Assembly (NCBI GenBank): GCA_030549775.1
Contig: CM060176.1
Coordinates: forward strand, 101,475,569 to 101,539,568
DNA from: Tamarix chinensis
Taxonomy: Eukaryota; Streptophyta; Magnoliopsida; Caryophyllales; Tamaricaceae
Direction: 5' to 3'
Length of the DNA: 64,000 bases
The notes below the pieces were generated by a model. That model saw nothing but the letters and a program-made list of their open reading frames with translations, was not told the origin of the DNA and searched no databases. This document shows positions 47,984-60,651 of the stretch, piece by piece. Within the stretch, counting starts at the first letter, position 1; each line of letters starts with the position of its first letter. Made by a program: the position numbers and the translations under genes.

Positions 47984-48222
47984 AGATTATAACCCCATTA
48001 TCATTAATTACCTACGATTAGTAAAAAAAAGGAAAATTTAATATTATCATCCCACTCACCCCACTTGGTCTACTATTTCATTGTAGTTCTACTTTACACA
48101 TACAAACCAAAAAACCTTCAAAAACATTTATCTATAACTACATGTCTTCTTGGTTCAATTAAATTCTACAAATTGGTTCCTCTTACCTTAATAAGTATGA
48201 TAATCAAAAAAAGAAACCATTA

Positions 48223-49311
48223 CTAAGGTTGCAAATAAGGTGGATTTTATCCTAAATCAGATGGATATATAAATGTATATAGAAGGATTAAACAAATACC
48301 CATCAAGTTCAAATACAAATACCAATTATGGATTTTCATATATGTATCTACCGATATATCTCTATACATACCTTCCTTCATTTACTTGATATAAAATTAT
48401 TATTTTTAATCTTTATTTATGTAACATATTAATACGTTTCTTAATATTATAACAGTAATTACATTAAAACCCTAACAATCTTATTAGATATAACTAAATC
48501 CAATGATCTTCAATTTTTGATAAAAAAAAAAGAGTCATTTGAATGAGTCCTAAGTATTTAACGCACACATAGTGCCTCACGAACACCGAACACAACTCTC
48601 ATGATCTCATTCACTGAATCACTCTTCACTCGGTCCTCAATCCTCACTCACCCTGACTCAAAGCACCGAGCACGACTAATGCACAGTTTCTCTCCTCTCA
48701 CAATCTCTTCAGACTAACAACCTTCAATTCACGTAGTTTTCATATTTATCGTTGATCATCCTTGTTTAGTCTATCGTCGCATCGTCTTGTTGCCTTCCTC
48801 AATTTCAGGTCACATCATCTTTAGTTTGTCTTCATCTAATGCACAATGCCTCACGACTATCATTCACTAAATCAAATTCACTCGGCATTCATTCACTTAG
48901 CTTAGCAACTTGCGACTCTACACTCTCTTCAGTCTTCGGTTCATGCCATTTTTGTCTTCATCGTTGCTCCTCATCCCCTGGCCCAATGTTTCGCGTTGCT
49001 TGATACTAAGTCGTTATCCATCTTTAGCCGGTTATCGACCGTTCATCTTTATCTTTGGTTGTTCGTCGACGATAAATGGCAACTTCTATTTTTTTCTTCT
49101 TTTTATTTCATTATAGTTAGCAACTTCTACAGATATATAACGTATGTATATTTTGCTCATGGTTTGATTTCCAGATCTATCATTTGATTTTCAGATCTAT
49201 CAATTTTCAAAATTTTGATTCTCTCTTCATGCCATTGCTTTAGTCATCATCTTTGGTTGGTCGATAAGTTGTATTTTCTATTTTTTTCTTTTTCTGATTA
49301 TAATTAATAAG

Positions 49312-49371
<60 letters not shown>

Positions 49372-50494
49372 TGGTGTATATCTTTCTTATGGTTTGGTTT
49401 CCTGATCTGTCATTTGATTTTCAGATCTTCATTTGATTTCCAGAGTTTAAACCCTCAAGATTTGTCATTTTCTATTTAACGGACATGTTAGTTCTATGCA
49501 CTTGATTTTATGGGATGTGGTTTCTTTCTAATTTGATAAAAAATTTATTTTGGTGACCCTTAAGGTAAGAAAGGAAGCCCATAGAGCGTATGTGTTTAAC
49601 AAAATTACTTAAGGGAGTACATCTTTGTCAAATGATGTTATTATTGGGTATATTGATTGATGTTTATGTATAGATCTCAGTTGGCAAGATCGGTTGAACA
49701 AAAATGAACCCTTATTTGATACACATAAAGGCATGTATGTAAGTCATAGATGTAAGTACTATCTAGAGCTAACAATTATGGTTGCTAAAAAATTAAGGTT
49801 TAGTGTCTATAGTGGAATAGGTATATTTAGGAGGTGTACCTATGGTAGAGGACAATGGTATGAAAATATTGCACTTAACTTCATGAAGAATGCTATGTCA
49901 GATGCAATTGTTTTTCTATGACGAGTTTGTGAGACCAAAGAACGTTTACATGTTGTTATCTTGAGATTTAACATTAAATGGACATGTTTGTTTGTTTGTT
50001 TGTTTTTGTGGCATAACCGGTTAGAATCGTGCAAATTGTGGTGAAATTAGATGATCTCTTCTAATAATTATTTTTTATTTGCCTCTTGATAACGCTTCTC
50101 ATCTCAAGTTTAGAATTTGAGTTAGGGTATATACCCAATTAATGATGGGCATATGTTGATATAATCTCAAGATTGCTCAATGACATAATATTTTCTTATT
50201 TTAATTTCATATATCATGGTTAGGTTTCTTAATTGTGTATTAAATTACTAATTTTATTGACTTTGTAATTTTATTTTCTTGTTCTGCAGCATTTGGGATT
50301 ATTAATAAGTTTGATGGCATTAAGTAGCCAACCTAATATTGATTTACAAACTCTATCACCACATTCTTTCAATGATTGGCCCACTCCTCGTATTGTCCTC
50401 AAACATACACATTTTTCTGTGATCATGCAAATGAGAAGTATTATTTTTCAAATCTCCGCTTAAACTCTTATTATAATATTTACAATTTCTTTTC
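48223..50494 (+). mobile_element. second hAT element, left portion (tentative)
   Basis: Starting at CTAAGGTTGCAAATAAGG (48223), subterminal sequence with ATGGATATATAAATGTATAT and ATACCCATCAAG resembles, in reverse, 58395-58500. 48540-49060 is C-rich leader-like DNA and 49317-49369 is a (TA)n run. A 75-codon open frame at 49694-49921 (MNKNEPLFDTHKGMYVSHRC...) is not recognised. It precedes the transposase remnant at 55560, which is separated from it by the solo LTR. Termini are not confirmed by a duplication. Confidence 0.45.
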
Positions 50495-51268
50495 TACACT
50501 GTAACACCCCAAAATTCACTATTTTTTTAAAAGTGGAAGAATTAAAATAGAAATACTTAAAACTTGTGAATTTTGGGAATGTTACCGCCACACTTAGTAC
50601 CAGATCGGTTCTCTCCGACCGTTCCAGTACCAAGTGCTAAGGCTAAGAAAAGATTTACATAAAAATCAAACCAACAGTTCATAAAAGAACTCAAAAGATC
50701 GTACATAAAAAATCAGAGTGCGCATAAATAATCATGAATCAAATAGAAATCAGAGTGCGAAATTAAAATTCTTCGGAAGAAATATTCTTACAATCGATAA
50801 AAGGTTTCCTTCAAATATTTAATACGAGGTAAAGGATCGAACATGATAAATCTGATACAAGAAGAAATAATAGAAATAAATAAGATATGAAGAAGAGTGG
50901 ATCCGGCCACACTACTCTCGAACATGAGCCAAAACATGCTCAACACTCAGCCCCGGCTGATATCTCACCCACCTACACAAAGTCAGAAGGGCATACTATT
51001 CGTGGGAATGAGCAGCACCCATGAAAAGGGTGATCAGTACGCTACGTACTAAGTAAGGTAACCAAGCACTAAGGCCAACACATAATCACATAAAATAATA
51101 CAGGATAACAAGAGATCATAGAGACTAGCACCATAACATACAGGCATACGATCATTCAGGTAAAAGTACAAAGGCCCAATTATAGTCTGGATTAATTACT
51201 TAATTAATCTCTTATCATAAATCATTCACACCATACCTTTTATCAAATCCATGTAAGTACAGGAACAC

Positions 51269-51605
51269 CCCACTATTATTGCCGGTGGGCCGGTCACTTG
51301 CGGGACAAAGTCCACACCACTATTATTCGCCAGTGGATTGGTCACTTGCGGGACAAAGTCCACACCACTATTCCTGACCTGTGGATCGGTCTGGTTCCTG
51401 CTCACATGTTGTTCCACTGTAAGTAATTAGTATCTTTTCAGCATTTGTAACTCTGGTTTGTTTTTATTGAGCTCGAGTCACCCTACTATTATTGCCGGTG
51501 GGACGGAAACGCACAAGTACAAAGCCTGACCACTATTATTACCGGTGGATCGGTTACACATAGGACATCATGTCCTAACCACTATTTCTGACCGGTAGAT
51601 CGGTC
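51269..51605 (-). repeat. six copies of LTR paired CCAC/GTGG motif
   Basis: Units on the plus strand read CCACTATTATTACCGGTGGATCGG, starting near 51269, 51315, 51364, 51483, 51530 and 51580. Two groups of three are separated by TAAGTAATTAGTATCTT, and a second such module follows the array. Each unit has CCAC and GGTGG arms that can pair. Confidence 0.85.
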
Positions 51606-52029
51606 TAGACCCGGCTCAATATCTTCCACTTTAAGTAATTAGTGTCTTAAATATTTTATTCAAAGGCTTTCACCATGGACATGCACGAATAATAAATCAT
51701 AAATTCCATATTCATCATCATACTTACACTTTAATCACCACATACATATGATAACACAAAAAACCCTAATCAGCCACACCAAACCCTAATTAACCACAAC
51801 AACCCATAGTTAATCATTCCAAACCCTAATTCAGTCTCCTCCGTACCCTTAATTTGCTCCACATGCTATTTTTCATCCCAAGTGCTCAAACACCCAAATA
51901 ACACTTGCATTACCTTCCTTACATCCCAAATTAACTTTCCACACATAAATTTCATACCCATGTAGACATTAATCTCCCCACGCAAACCTTCGAACCTTTT
52001 TCATGCAAACCCTAAAATTCCACGTGAAA

Positions 52030-52780
52030 CCCTAAATTCAACCATGCAAACCCTAATGCTGCCATTCAACCATCAATGCCACCATGTAAACCCTAATACC
52101 ACCATACAACTATAAATACCACCATATAAACCCTAATACCACCATACAATTATAAATAGCACCATACAAACCATGATTCCATCATACAAAACCCTAAATT
52201 CAATCCACACAAAACCAAAGATTCACCCATACCAAACCTGAATTCAAACCATATAAAACCCAAAGATTTGTCCATACCAAACCCTAAATTCAATCCATAC
52301 CAACCAAATATTCATCCTTACCAAACCCTAGATTCAAATCACATAAAATCGAAGATTCATCCTTACCTTACCATTGATTAGATTCTCCCATTCATAACCA
52401 CAAATTAGATTTTTCCATATAAGACCATAAGTTAGATTCTCCCACATAAAATCATAAATTAGCATCTCCCAAGCAAAACCATAAATTGGATTCCCCCAAA
52501 CAAATCATAAATTAGATTCTCCCAATCAAATCATAAATTAAATTCTCCCAAACAAACCATAAATTCGATTTTCCCATGTAACATCATAAATTAGATTCTC
52601 CCAATTAACATCATAAATTAGATTCTCCCAAACACACCATAAATTCGATTCTCCCATATAACATCATAAATTAGATTCTCCTAAATAAAACCATATATTA
52701 TATTCTTCGCATACAACCATAAATTATATTCTTCCACATAAAACCATACATTAGATTATTCCTTATAAAACCATAAAATC
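52030..52780. repeat. about 30-bp tandem arrays in solo LTR
   Basis: 52030-52350 has degenerate units with AAACCCTAATACCACCATAC. 52375-52780 has about thirteen units of about 31 bases with CATAAATTAGATTCTCCCA. CCCTAA-like words are scattered and not a telomere array. Confidence 0.85.
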
Positions 52781-53405
52781 AGGTCAACTCACTTCCCTTA
52801 GTCAACTTCTTTCCCCATCCTCCTTTTTCATCATTTCTCCCACACAAACCACATCGACATCCTCTCATGCATGTCTTATAGGGTCACAACACATATCGTC
52901 ACATACATATAGTACACATGCCATACAACAACATACTTCAATTCCATGTCATACCACATACGAAATAATTAAAAATGATAAATATAGAATACATAGCATA
53001 TGAAGCACATAATGCATATAAGCACATAAAAAGGCCTTAGCACCCCTTAACTAAAACGACACCGGTCTTGGAGCACGCTCCTATGCCTCCTTAGGGCTTT
53101 GACTGGTCTCACCTATTATGAGGGAAAAGCTAAAATTAGACTCCCTCCTATCAAAATAATATTAAACACTAACTTAATATAAGACTAGGCTTTGATAAAA
53201 TATTAAAATGATAATAGCAAAATTACCAAAAATAATATCGATATTTATAATAATAAGGTTAATAAAAACTGTAACAATAATAATAAGAAGGACGTTACTC
53301 AAAAACATAGTAAAATAAGGGCTTCATCCCTTTTACTAAAATAATAATACTAACAATAATATTAGTAAATTAAATAACCAAATTTAGTAATAATAATAGT
53401 GATGA

Positions 53406-53407
<2 letters not shown>

Positions 53408-53446
<39 letters not shown>

Positions 53447-53661
53447 ATTATTAGAAAAACTAATGTTAAAATATTTGTATTAATAATAATGGAATAAGAA
53501 TAATGGAAATTTGAAATAGGAATGATAATAATAATTATACTTATAACATTTTAATATTAATAATAGTAAATAAAGAAATAATAAGAAGAAGAAGAATAAA
53601 ATCGAATTAAAATACAATAGGCTTCAGCCCTCAACATAAATAATAATAAAAACATTAATAC

Positions 53662-53722
<61 letters not shown>
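53408..53722. repeat. two (ATA)n microsatellites
   Basis: 53408-53446 and 53665-53722 are runs of ATA/TAA units within an AT-rich part of the solo LTR. Confidence 0.95.
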
Positions 53723-53723
<1 letters not shown>

Positions 53724-54445
53724 TATATTAAAAATATAAATATTAAGAATAATAATAATAATAGTATTTATATGTAAATAATTGAAATAAAATAATTTAA
53801 GGGTTATAAAAATAGGGAAAATAGCTGAGAGGGTCTAGGGTTCAACCATAGGCTGGTGGGGATAGGCAGCACCGGCGGTGGTTCACGGAGGCGGCGGCGG
53901 TGGCCGGAAAAAGAAAAGAAAGAGGGGAAAGTTGCATGCTGGGAATGAGATAGGGAGAATTAAGATGGGATCTGGGGTGTCTTGAGTTGCCCAGAAGGAG
54001 AGGGACAGAATGAGGGTGACGGCGCACGACGGCGATGGTGGTGGCCGAATGGAGGAGAAGAAGAGAGAGAGAGAGGAGGAGAGGGAGGAAGAGGAAAATA
54101 AAGGTATGGGGAGATAGAGGAGGGTCTGTAGAAGATTTTGGAAGGTGAAAGAAGAGGAGGAAGTGGCGGAATAGGTGGCTAAGGGCGGCGCAAAGGGTGG
54201 CGGAGGTGGAAGAAAAGGCTGTTTGGGAAGGCAAATTTGCACACCTCGTTCGGCTTGTGAAGGAAGAATCGAAGGGTGAGGGAGGTTTGGTTAGCTAGAG
54301 AAAGGTTCAAGGAAGAGTTTGGTGGCCAGGGATGGCGGCGAAGTTGGCCGGAGGCGGCGGGCGAAGCGTCTAAAGGAGTGGTGGCGACAAGATAGGTTTT
54401 CTGGGTTAGGAAGTCAAAAACTCGAAATAGGGAGGATGATGGGGG

Positions 54446-54453
54446 TATTTATA
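54446..54453 (-). promoter_or_regulatory. TATA box of the solo LTR
   Basis: On the minus strand CTCTATAAATACCCCC fits the plant TATA consensus, about 1.03 kb from the LTR 5' end. Transcription would start about 30 bases on, near 54420. The same box sits in the patch insert at 47800-47807. Confidence 0.65.
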
Positions 54454-55559
54454 GAGTTAGAGGAGAGGTTAGGGTTATGTGGTTCGGTGAGTAGATAATG
54501 TAGTAGGGTTCGGGCTTACCGGCGGCGAGGGTGACCGGTGGGAGTGAGTTTCGGGTATGGATTGGCGGCGCAGAAAAAGAAGGAAAACGCACGAGAATAG
54601 GGGAGATTTAGTTGGGTAAAAAGGTCGATGGTCATCAGGGGAGAGAGAGGAGCGAAACGCCCGATCAATGGCAGCGAAAAACCAGGGCACAGGGGCGGCG
54701 GTAATGGCGCAGGTCGGTGGCGTCGATAGCAGGTGCGAAGGGAGAAGAAGATGGGGGAGGAAAGCCAGGCGGTTCGGGAAAAAGAGAAGAAAGGAAAGGG
54801 AGGCAGACCGAGCGATCGGGCGCGGGTTAAGCTTATTAAATAAAGCGATGAGTTTTAGTGACATTAAGCATAAAACGCGGCGTGGCGGAGTCAAGGGAAG
54901 GGGCCGCGGGGCTGGGCCGCACCAAAGGAAAGGAAAAAGGAGAAGTGGGCTGCGGGAGAGGCAGCCCAAACGGGGAAAAGGGGAGGAAAAAGAAAAAGAA
55001 AAGAAGAAAGAAAAAGAAAGAAAGAAAAGGAAAAAGGAAAAAGGAAAAAATAATTATTTATGGTATTTAAATTAATTAAAATATTTGGGATATTTAAAAA
55101 TAATAATGTTTAAATAAAATAATATTTAAATCCCTTTTTAGGCTAAATTAGGATTTTTAAAAGATTTTCCATAAATTCCATTTTAATTAGCAAAACACCC
55201 TAAATTTCTCTAATTAAATTATTTATAAAATTAATATTATTTTGAAAATATTTTCTCCCTATTATTTTAAATAAAATAATTTGTTTAATTAATTTCTAAA
55301 ATAAAATCCTTAATTAGCTAAAATACCCAAATTCCTCCTAATTAAAATACTTATAAATCTCTTCTTGATTTTCCCTAATTAAATATCCTTTTATTTTAAT
55401 AAAAATAATTTATTTAAATACTTTTTTTCTAATAAAACATCATTTAAATATAATTTATAAAATTAGAAATTTTCGGGGCATTTCATACACACCATTAATT
55501 TATGTCAGCTTTAAATGTTTCCTAACAACTAAAGTCTTCTTTATTTGTTTATCCACTAA

Positions 55560-57153
55560 AGAAAATGTATACACTTCTTTTAGCTCATCATTGGTTGATG
55601 GTTCACTAGGTGAGTATCCACTTTGTATAATTGAACATGGAGGCTTTAGAAGATATTTGATGACTCTTCAACCATCCTCTAAAATTATTTCAAGGAAGAC
55701 TTTGTGAAGTGATATTTTTGAGTTGTTTGATTATATAAAAAATATTGTTGTTGTTGAGTAGTAACAAGAGTCGAGTTTCAATCAGAGTAGATGTGTAGAC
55801 ATCTTATAATAAAAAGAAGGGTTTCGTGGCAATCACCATTCACTGGATTGATAGTTATTGGATCTTACAAAGTTGAATAATCAAGTATAATTAATTCATA
55901 TTCATCTATAGTTTCAATATGTTAATATCATGTAATTATATATAGTTATTTGTGCTATTTGTTGAATCATTATTTTTTAAGTTTTATCTATGTTCTAAGT
56001 TCGCATAAATTTGAGGTTCTATATGATATCTTGGTAAATTGTTTGATGGAATAAAATATTGATACAAAACTTATTACATCGACTGTTTATAATTGTACAA
56101 CCAATGACGCTTTGATTGAAGATTTGAAAAATAGATTAGAGTCAAAGTATTTTTCATTGTGTGGGTAATATTTTCATATGTGTTAGGTTTTCCATGTGCT
56201 TAATATTATTGTTGGTTGTGGCATTGAAATCATTCAAAAAGCTATTGAGAACATATCTGAGAGTATGATATAGTGGAAAGCCACACCGTAAAGGCTTAAA
56301 AAGTTTATGGAGGTTTCTCATAGAAAAAGAAATTCCATATAGTAGAGCATTGATGCATAATTGTAGGATAAGATGGAATTATATATTTTTTTATGCTTGA
56401 TTTTGCTCTAACTTATAAATATGTGTTTGTTCATTTAGCATGGTTGGAGTCTAATTTAAATGTTGTCCTACAAGGGATGAATGAGATTTGGCTCGATCTA
56501 TATGTGCGAGATTATCATTATTATTTTTTATGTTACTTTGATGTTTTTGAGAATAAATATCGTACTACCAATTTATACTTTTCCAAGGTTTGTGAGGTTA
56601 TAATTTATTTGATTGAATGAACTCGTGATCAAGATAAAATTATTAGAGGCATGACAACTAAATTATTAGGAAAAATTGACAAATATTGGAGTGTGATTCA
56701 TGGAATAATGGTTGTGGCAACTATTTTGGATCCAAGATATAAAATGAAGTTGTTAAAGTGTTATTATTCAATCATTTATAGGATTACCTGTGGTGAAGAG
56801 ATAGATGATGTTTATAAAAATATGTTATGGATTATATTGTGAATATGAGGAGAAGTATAAGCATATGGAGACTAATTCATCAACTTTGCATGATTTCAGT
56901 GGTAGTAGTCAAAGTTGTGATTCAAGTGTTGGTAGTGTGACTTTGGGTTCTAGAGTTTATCTTATACTCCATTATAACCAATGGTTGGTGAACTAAGGTA
57001 TGTCTAGTGCACTACAAAAGACTGAGTTAGATTATTATTTAGAGGAGCATGTGATTCCATAAATGAACAACTTTGATGTTTTATCATAGTAAAAGATAAA
57101 TTCCAAGTATCCAAATTTTTAAGGAATGGCTAGAGACATACTTGTCATACTCT
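55560..57153 (+). pseudogene. hAT (Ac-type) transposase remnant
   Basis: Pieces in order: EYPLCIIEHGGFRRYLMTLQ (about 55610-55670); VNCLMEWNIDTKLITSTVYN-like and CTTNDALIEDLKNRLESKYF (56040-56160); VLNIIVGCGIEIIQKAIENI (56200-56260); WKATPxRLKKFMEVS; YRTTNLYFSKVCEVI (about 56560-56610); LGKIDKYWSVIHGIMVVATI then LDPRYKMKLLKCYYSIIY (56670-56780); ELDYYLEEHVIP (57025); NNFDVLS; GMARDILVI at 57125-57150. These follow the order of the RNase-H-like core and the start of the dimerisation domain in Ac/RICESLEEPER proteins. Stops and frame changes are numerous. It is cut at 57153 before VSTVASESAFS. Confidence 0.85.
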
Positions 57154-57570
57154 TTTGGCCTCCACCACAGCCAAGCCCCATCACCAACTCCACTCCTGCC
57201 CTTCCTTCTTAATCCCCATTAGCTCAGCCAAGCTCCACCACTCGCCACTTCATTTGAACACTACCTCTTCACAACCCCATTCTCCACCTAACACATACCC
57301 CTCGTTCAGATCCCACATGTTAATTTCTCACTCAACTAAAACTCTAACCATAATCACCTACATCACCACCCATTAACTCTCTTACACTCTCTTACTTTTT
57401 CCAATCACTCCCATCACTCCTCTTATTTATATCCAACCCTCCCATCATATTTTACCTATTTCTATAGTTTCTTCTTAGTCAAATTTTAGTACAAGTGGGA
57501 GATTTATAAGTTCTCATTACAACTAATTAAACTCAAAGACTCTAGAAGCATTAATGTGCTGTAAATATTA
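57154..57570 (+). mobile_element. LTR-like fragment (tentative)
   Basis: The transposase ends abruptly and C-rich sequence begins. 57370-57430 (CTCTCTTACACTCTCTTAC, CCAATCACTCCCATCACTCC) matches 63155-63200. A TTATTTATATCC box near 57424 is placed like the LTR TATA boxes. It has no termini. Confidence 0.45.
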
Positions 57571-60507
57571 GCTTTGGGTTACTATAAGGGATTAAGGTAA
57601 TATTTAATTTTATACCTTTGATGTTTAAATAATCATAATATATCTATTTTTGTATTTTTTTTAATTCTAATGTTCTAATTTTATGTTTTTGTTAGATAAT
57701 GATTATATTATGGGCTCAACTTATCATAGTTCAGCCTTGCAAAATGAAGAATGACTCTAATGTTAATAAGTGCAAGGTAAATCTTGTTCTTAATACTATT
57801 AGTGATTAAAATATTTAATAATACTTAATTATTTTAAATATTTATGTATTTTTATTTATGTGTTAGATGGATGCATAAGATATGGATGTCGGAGATGGAT
57901 AAATTAATTATTGATTCATGTGGGAAAATTTTATTATTTAATTAGTTTTTTATTCACAATACTATTTAATTTTACTAAATTAGCTATGTTTAGCTACTAT
58001 TTATTATATATTATTTTTATGGTGATTTTTACAGGATTTCATGGGATGAAAACAAATTATGTGGAATTTGTGTAGCTCAAGACAAACAACTTCTTCTCAA
58101 TATTTATTTTTAGCTAGATGGACTTATATTATTATTTTGTTGTAGTTATTTATTTCAGTTTTAAGTGTGGAAGTATTATATTTGTATAGACAAATATTAT
58201 CAACTTTGGTTTTCTTGAGCCAAACTTATATTATTGTTGCTTATTTGGTAGTTTGGTGAATAGTAAAATTGATAATGAACTTGCACTTTGAAATTTTGAT
58301 CTTACGAAAGTAGGTTGAAAATTTGTTCTTATTAGAACGTCTTGTTGAAATGAAAGGTTGTTTGATTGTAATGAGTAAAGGTATATTGTTTGATTGAAAG
58401 TGTAGATTTTGATACAGATACATTAACAAATATCCATTTAGGTATAGATATAGATTTGCATATAAAATACTTATTGGGTATGGTATGGAGGTACTCCTAA
58501 ATGTGACAACCACGTTATCTGTAAAAGGTTGATGATTATGTAGCATGATAATCGGATGATCACAACAATAGCTATTGTTGTTATAGATAGACTTAAAATG
58601 CTTAGCATGTTTTTACCATTTTTAAATTTTTTCACTATACAATAAAAAAAGAAGTAAATTTCATAAATTTTATATCCTAAAACATTTCCATAATTTAAAA
58701 AAGATCTAAGCATATTACTATAGTTCTATAAGCACCAATATAGGTATACTAGTTTTTTAAGAATAATCAATAATCATATCTTAATATATTTCTATAGTTG
58801 CAAAGATAAAATAGACATGATTTTGTAATTGCTCAAGATATCAATAATAGATGATAACATGATAAGCATTATATAAGAAGGCAAAACAAGTACTTAGGTT
58901 GTGTTAAAACTTAGAACACCCTTTTACTATGTTACATAAAATCCATATAATGTTGTCCACATATTATAAATTTAGTCTAACATGGTATGCATGTCTATAT
59001 AAGTAAGCATAACAAAAAAAATTAATAGCTTTTTTTCATTTAGTAAGATATAAGTTTTTTTTAAAAGAAAACATAATTTAGTACAATATAAGATTAAAAG
59101 TTACCTTAGTGCATTTTTAGTATTATACATGTCAAAAAACCCACGTACAAACTGAGCATTCAAGTGCATGCTAGGAAAAGGAGGAAATAAAATATGTTAG
59201 TTCACAAAGGTTAAAATCAAAATATAAGAATAAAAAATAACATTAATACTCAAGACCCAAAAGTAAAACACGTAATCCTTGAAAACTCAAGTTACACATT
59301 GTTGTTAGTTTATTACACAATAAAAACTAACTATTTAGTGTCAAGACCAATAAAAAATATAAGTTAAATATATAAATATAAATGACCATCTTATTTTGAA
59401 AACACTTGGCACCTAAAGAAATTTCTATGTTCGATAAATTATTAAGAAAATATTAACATAAAATTTTTTTAACCTTTTAATCCTTTGTAAAAAAAATATA
59501 TAAAAAAATTATACTATATAATTAAGTGAATACATCTAATTGTCAAATCGGATCAACAAGGTAACCAAATCCCAAAAGAAATGCAAACAACTCAATAAGT
59601 TTCACCAATTCGTAAGAAAATATTTGAAAAGGAGATCTAAAACAATGAAAATACTCTCATATATGTCAGAGTATTTAGCTATGGATGCAATTGATTTGAG
59701 ATGATATTTAAAATCTCTTTGTTAAATATATAGAACCAGATAGTATCGTAATTTGCAACAATACTAACACGTTTGATTTTTATAAAGATTAGAATCCAAC
59801 ATCAAAATTTATGATAGCTTATTTGAATAGAGTTAGACAATCCAAATATGAACGATTTCAAAGTCAACATAGAAAAGTAGAAGGAAATATGAGATATATG
59901 GGGAAATTTTAAGAAGGATAGTGATTTATAAGTCTCTACTTGGGAACATATATATGTATAAGGGTAATAGTGTTGGTGTTCATGAGCATAAAAAGAAGAA
60001 AAATAGAAGTTGAGAAGAGGCAATTTGTATTATATACACCTAGTATCCACATTAACAAAAATAGGTGTCGGATGGAGCACATAAAGGAGAGAAAAATTCA
60101 TGTTTTAATAAATTTTGTAAAGCCAAAATTTCCCCCCTTTTCCTTTATCCTTTCTTCTGAACTTCTTCATCCCCTTTCCCTTTTACATACTATTCACATA
60201 AAGCTCAACAAAAACCAAAAAAAAACTGTCTCAAAACAAACAAAAATCACATGACTCATTTTCTTTAGTTCCATGGTCCACCAATCTTGTTGACAAAAGA
60301 AGCAAAACTAACACTAAAAAGTAAAAGTAACTCATAATTTTGGTATTTAGGGTTTTAATCTCCAATTTTTGATACATAGTATGTAATTGTCTATGAACAT
60401 ATTGTTAACATCTTCCATTTTCTTCTATGCATGTCTATTATACAAAAATTAATTTTGTTCAACTATACATATTTCATAAAAAATAATTTAATTCAACTAT
60501 ACATAAT
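57571..60507. other. hAT right portion, then AT-rich DNA, no gene seen
   Basis: 58395-58512 resembles the reverse of the left subterminal region at 48223-48370, so the second hAT probably ends near 58512 (GTGACAACCACG). Beyond that I see nothing I can support. Confidence 0.35.
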
Positions 60508-60651
60508 TCATCATCATTATCATCATCATCATCTTCTTCTTCTTCTTCATCATCATCATCTTCTTCTTCTTCTTCTTCTTCTTCTTCTTCTTCTTCTTCT
60601 TCTTCTTCTTCTTCTTCTTCTTCTTCTTCTTCTTCTTCTTCTTCTTCTTCT
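60508..60651. repeat. (TCA/TCT)n and (CTT)n microsatellite
   Basis: A TCATCA stretch followed by about 35 CTT units; no codon context supports a real poly-Glu or poly-Leu protein. Confidence 0.97.

Larger units (their letters stand above)
50500..55485 (-). mobile_element. 4,986-bp solo LTR, duplication TACAC
   Basis: Ends TGTAACACCCC and GGGGCATTTCA (TG...CA, inverted ends) lie between perfect TACAC duplications (50495-50499, 55486-55490). The first 140 bases match the reverse of the LTR end at 6311. No PBS, gag, pol or polypurine tract is present, so this is a solo LTR left by recombination between two LTRs. Read on the minus strand, U3 is about 1.03 kb (55485-54454), then TATA, and R/U5 is about 3.9 kb, which is unusually long. 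The block 53830-55060 is GC-rich and purine-rich on the plus strand (GGCGGCGG, GAAAGAAAAGG); its long open frames are compositional. Confidence 0.95.

Noticed and set aside
49694..49921. 75-codon frame as an hAT N-terminal domain
   Set aside because: It lacks the CxxC...HxxxxC BED pattern and matches nothing I know; kept only as an unrecognised frame.
52020..52350. Interstitial telomere array, from repeated CCCTAA words
   Set aside because: Words are spaced irregularly within about 28-base LTR units, never in a clean 7-base CCCTAAA tandem.
53842..55075. Long open frames on both strands (up to 164 codons) in the GC-rich block
   Set aside because: They lie wholly inside the solo LTR, overlap on both strands and are Ser/Pro/Leu or Arg/Lys/Glu runs caused by purine/pyrimidine bias.
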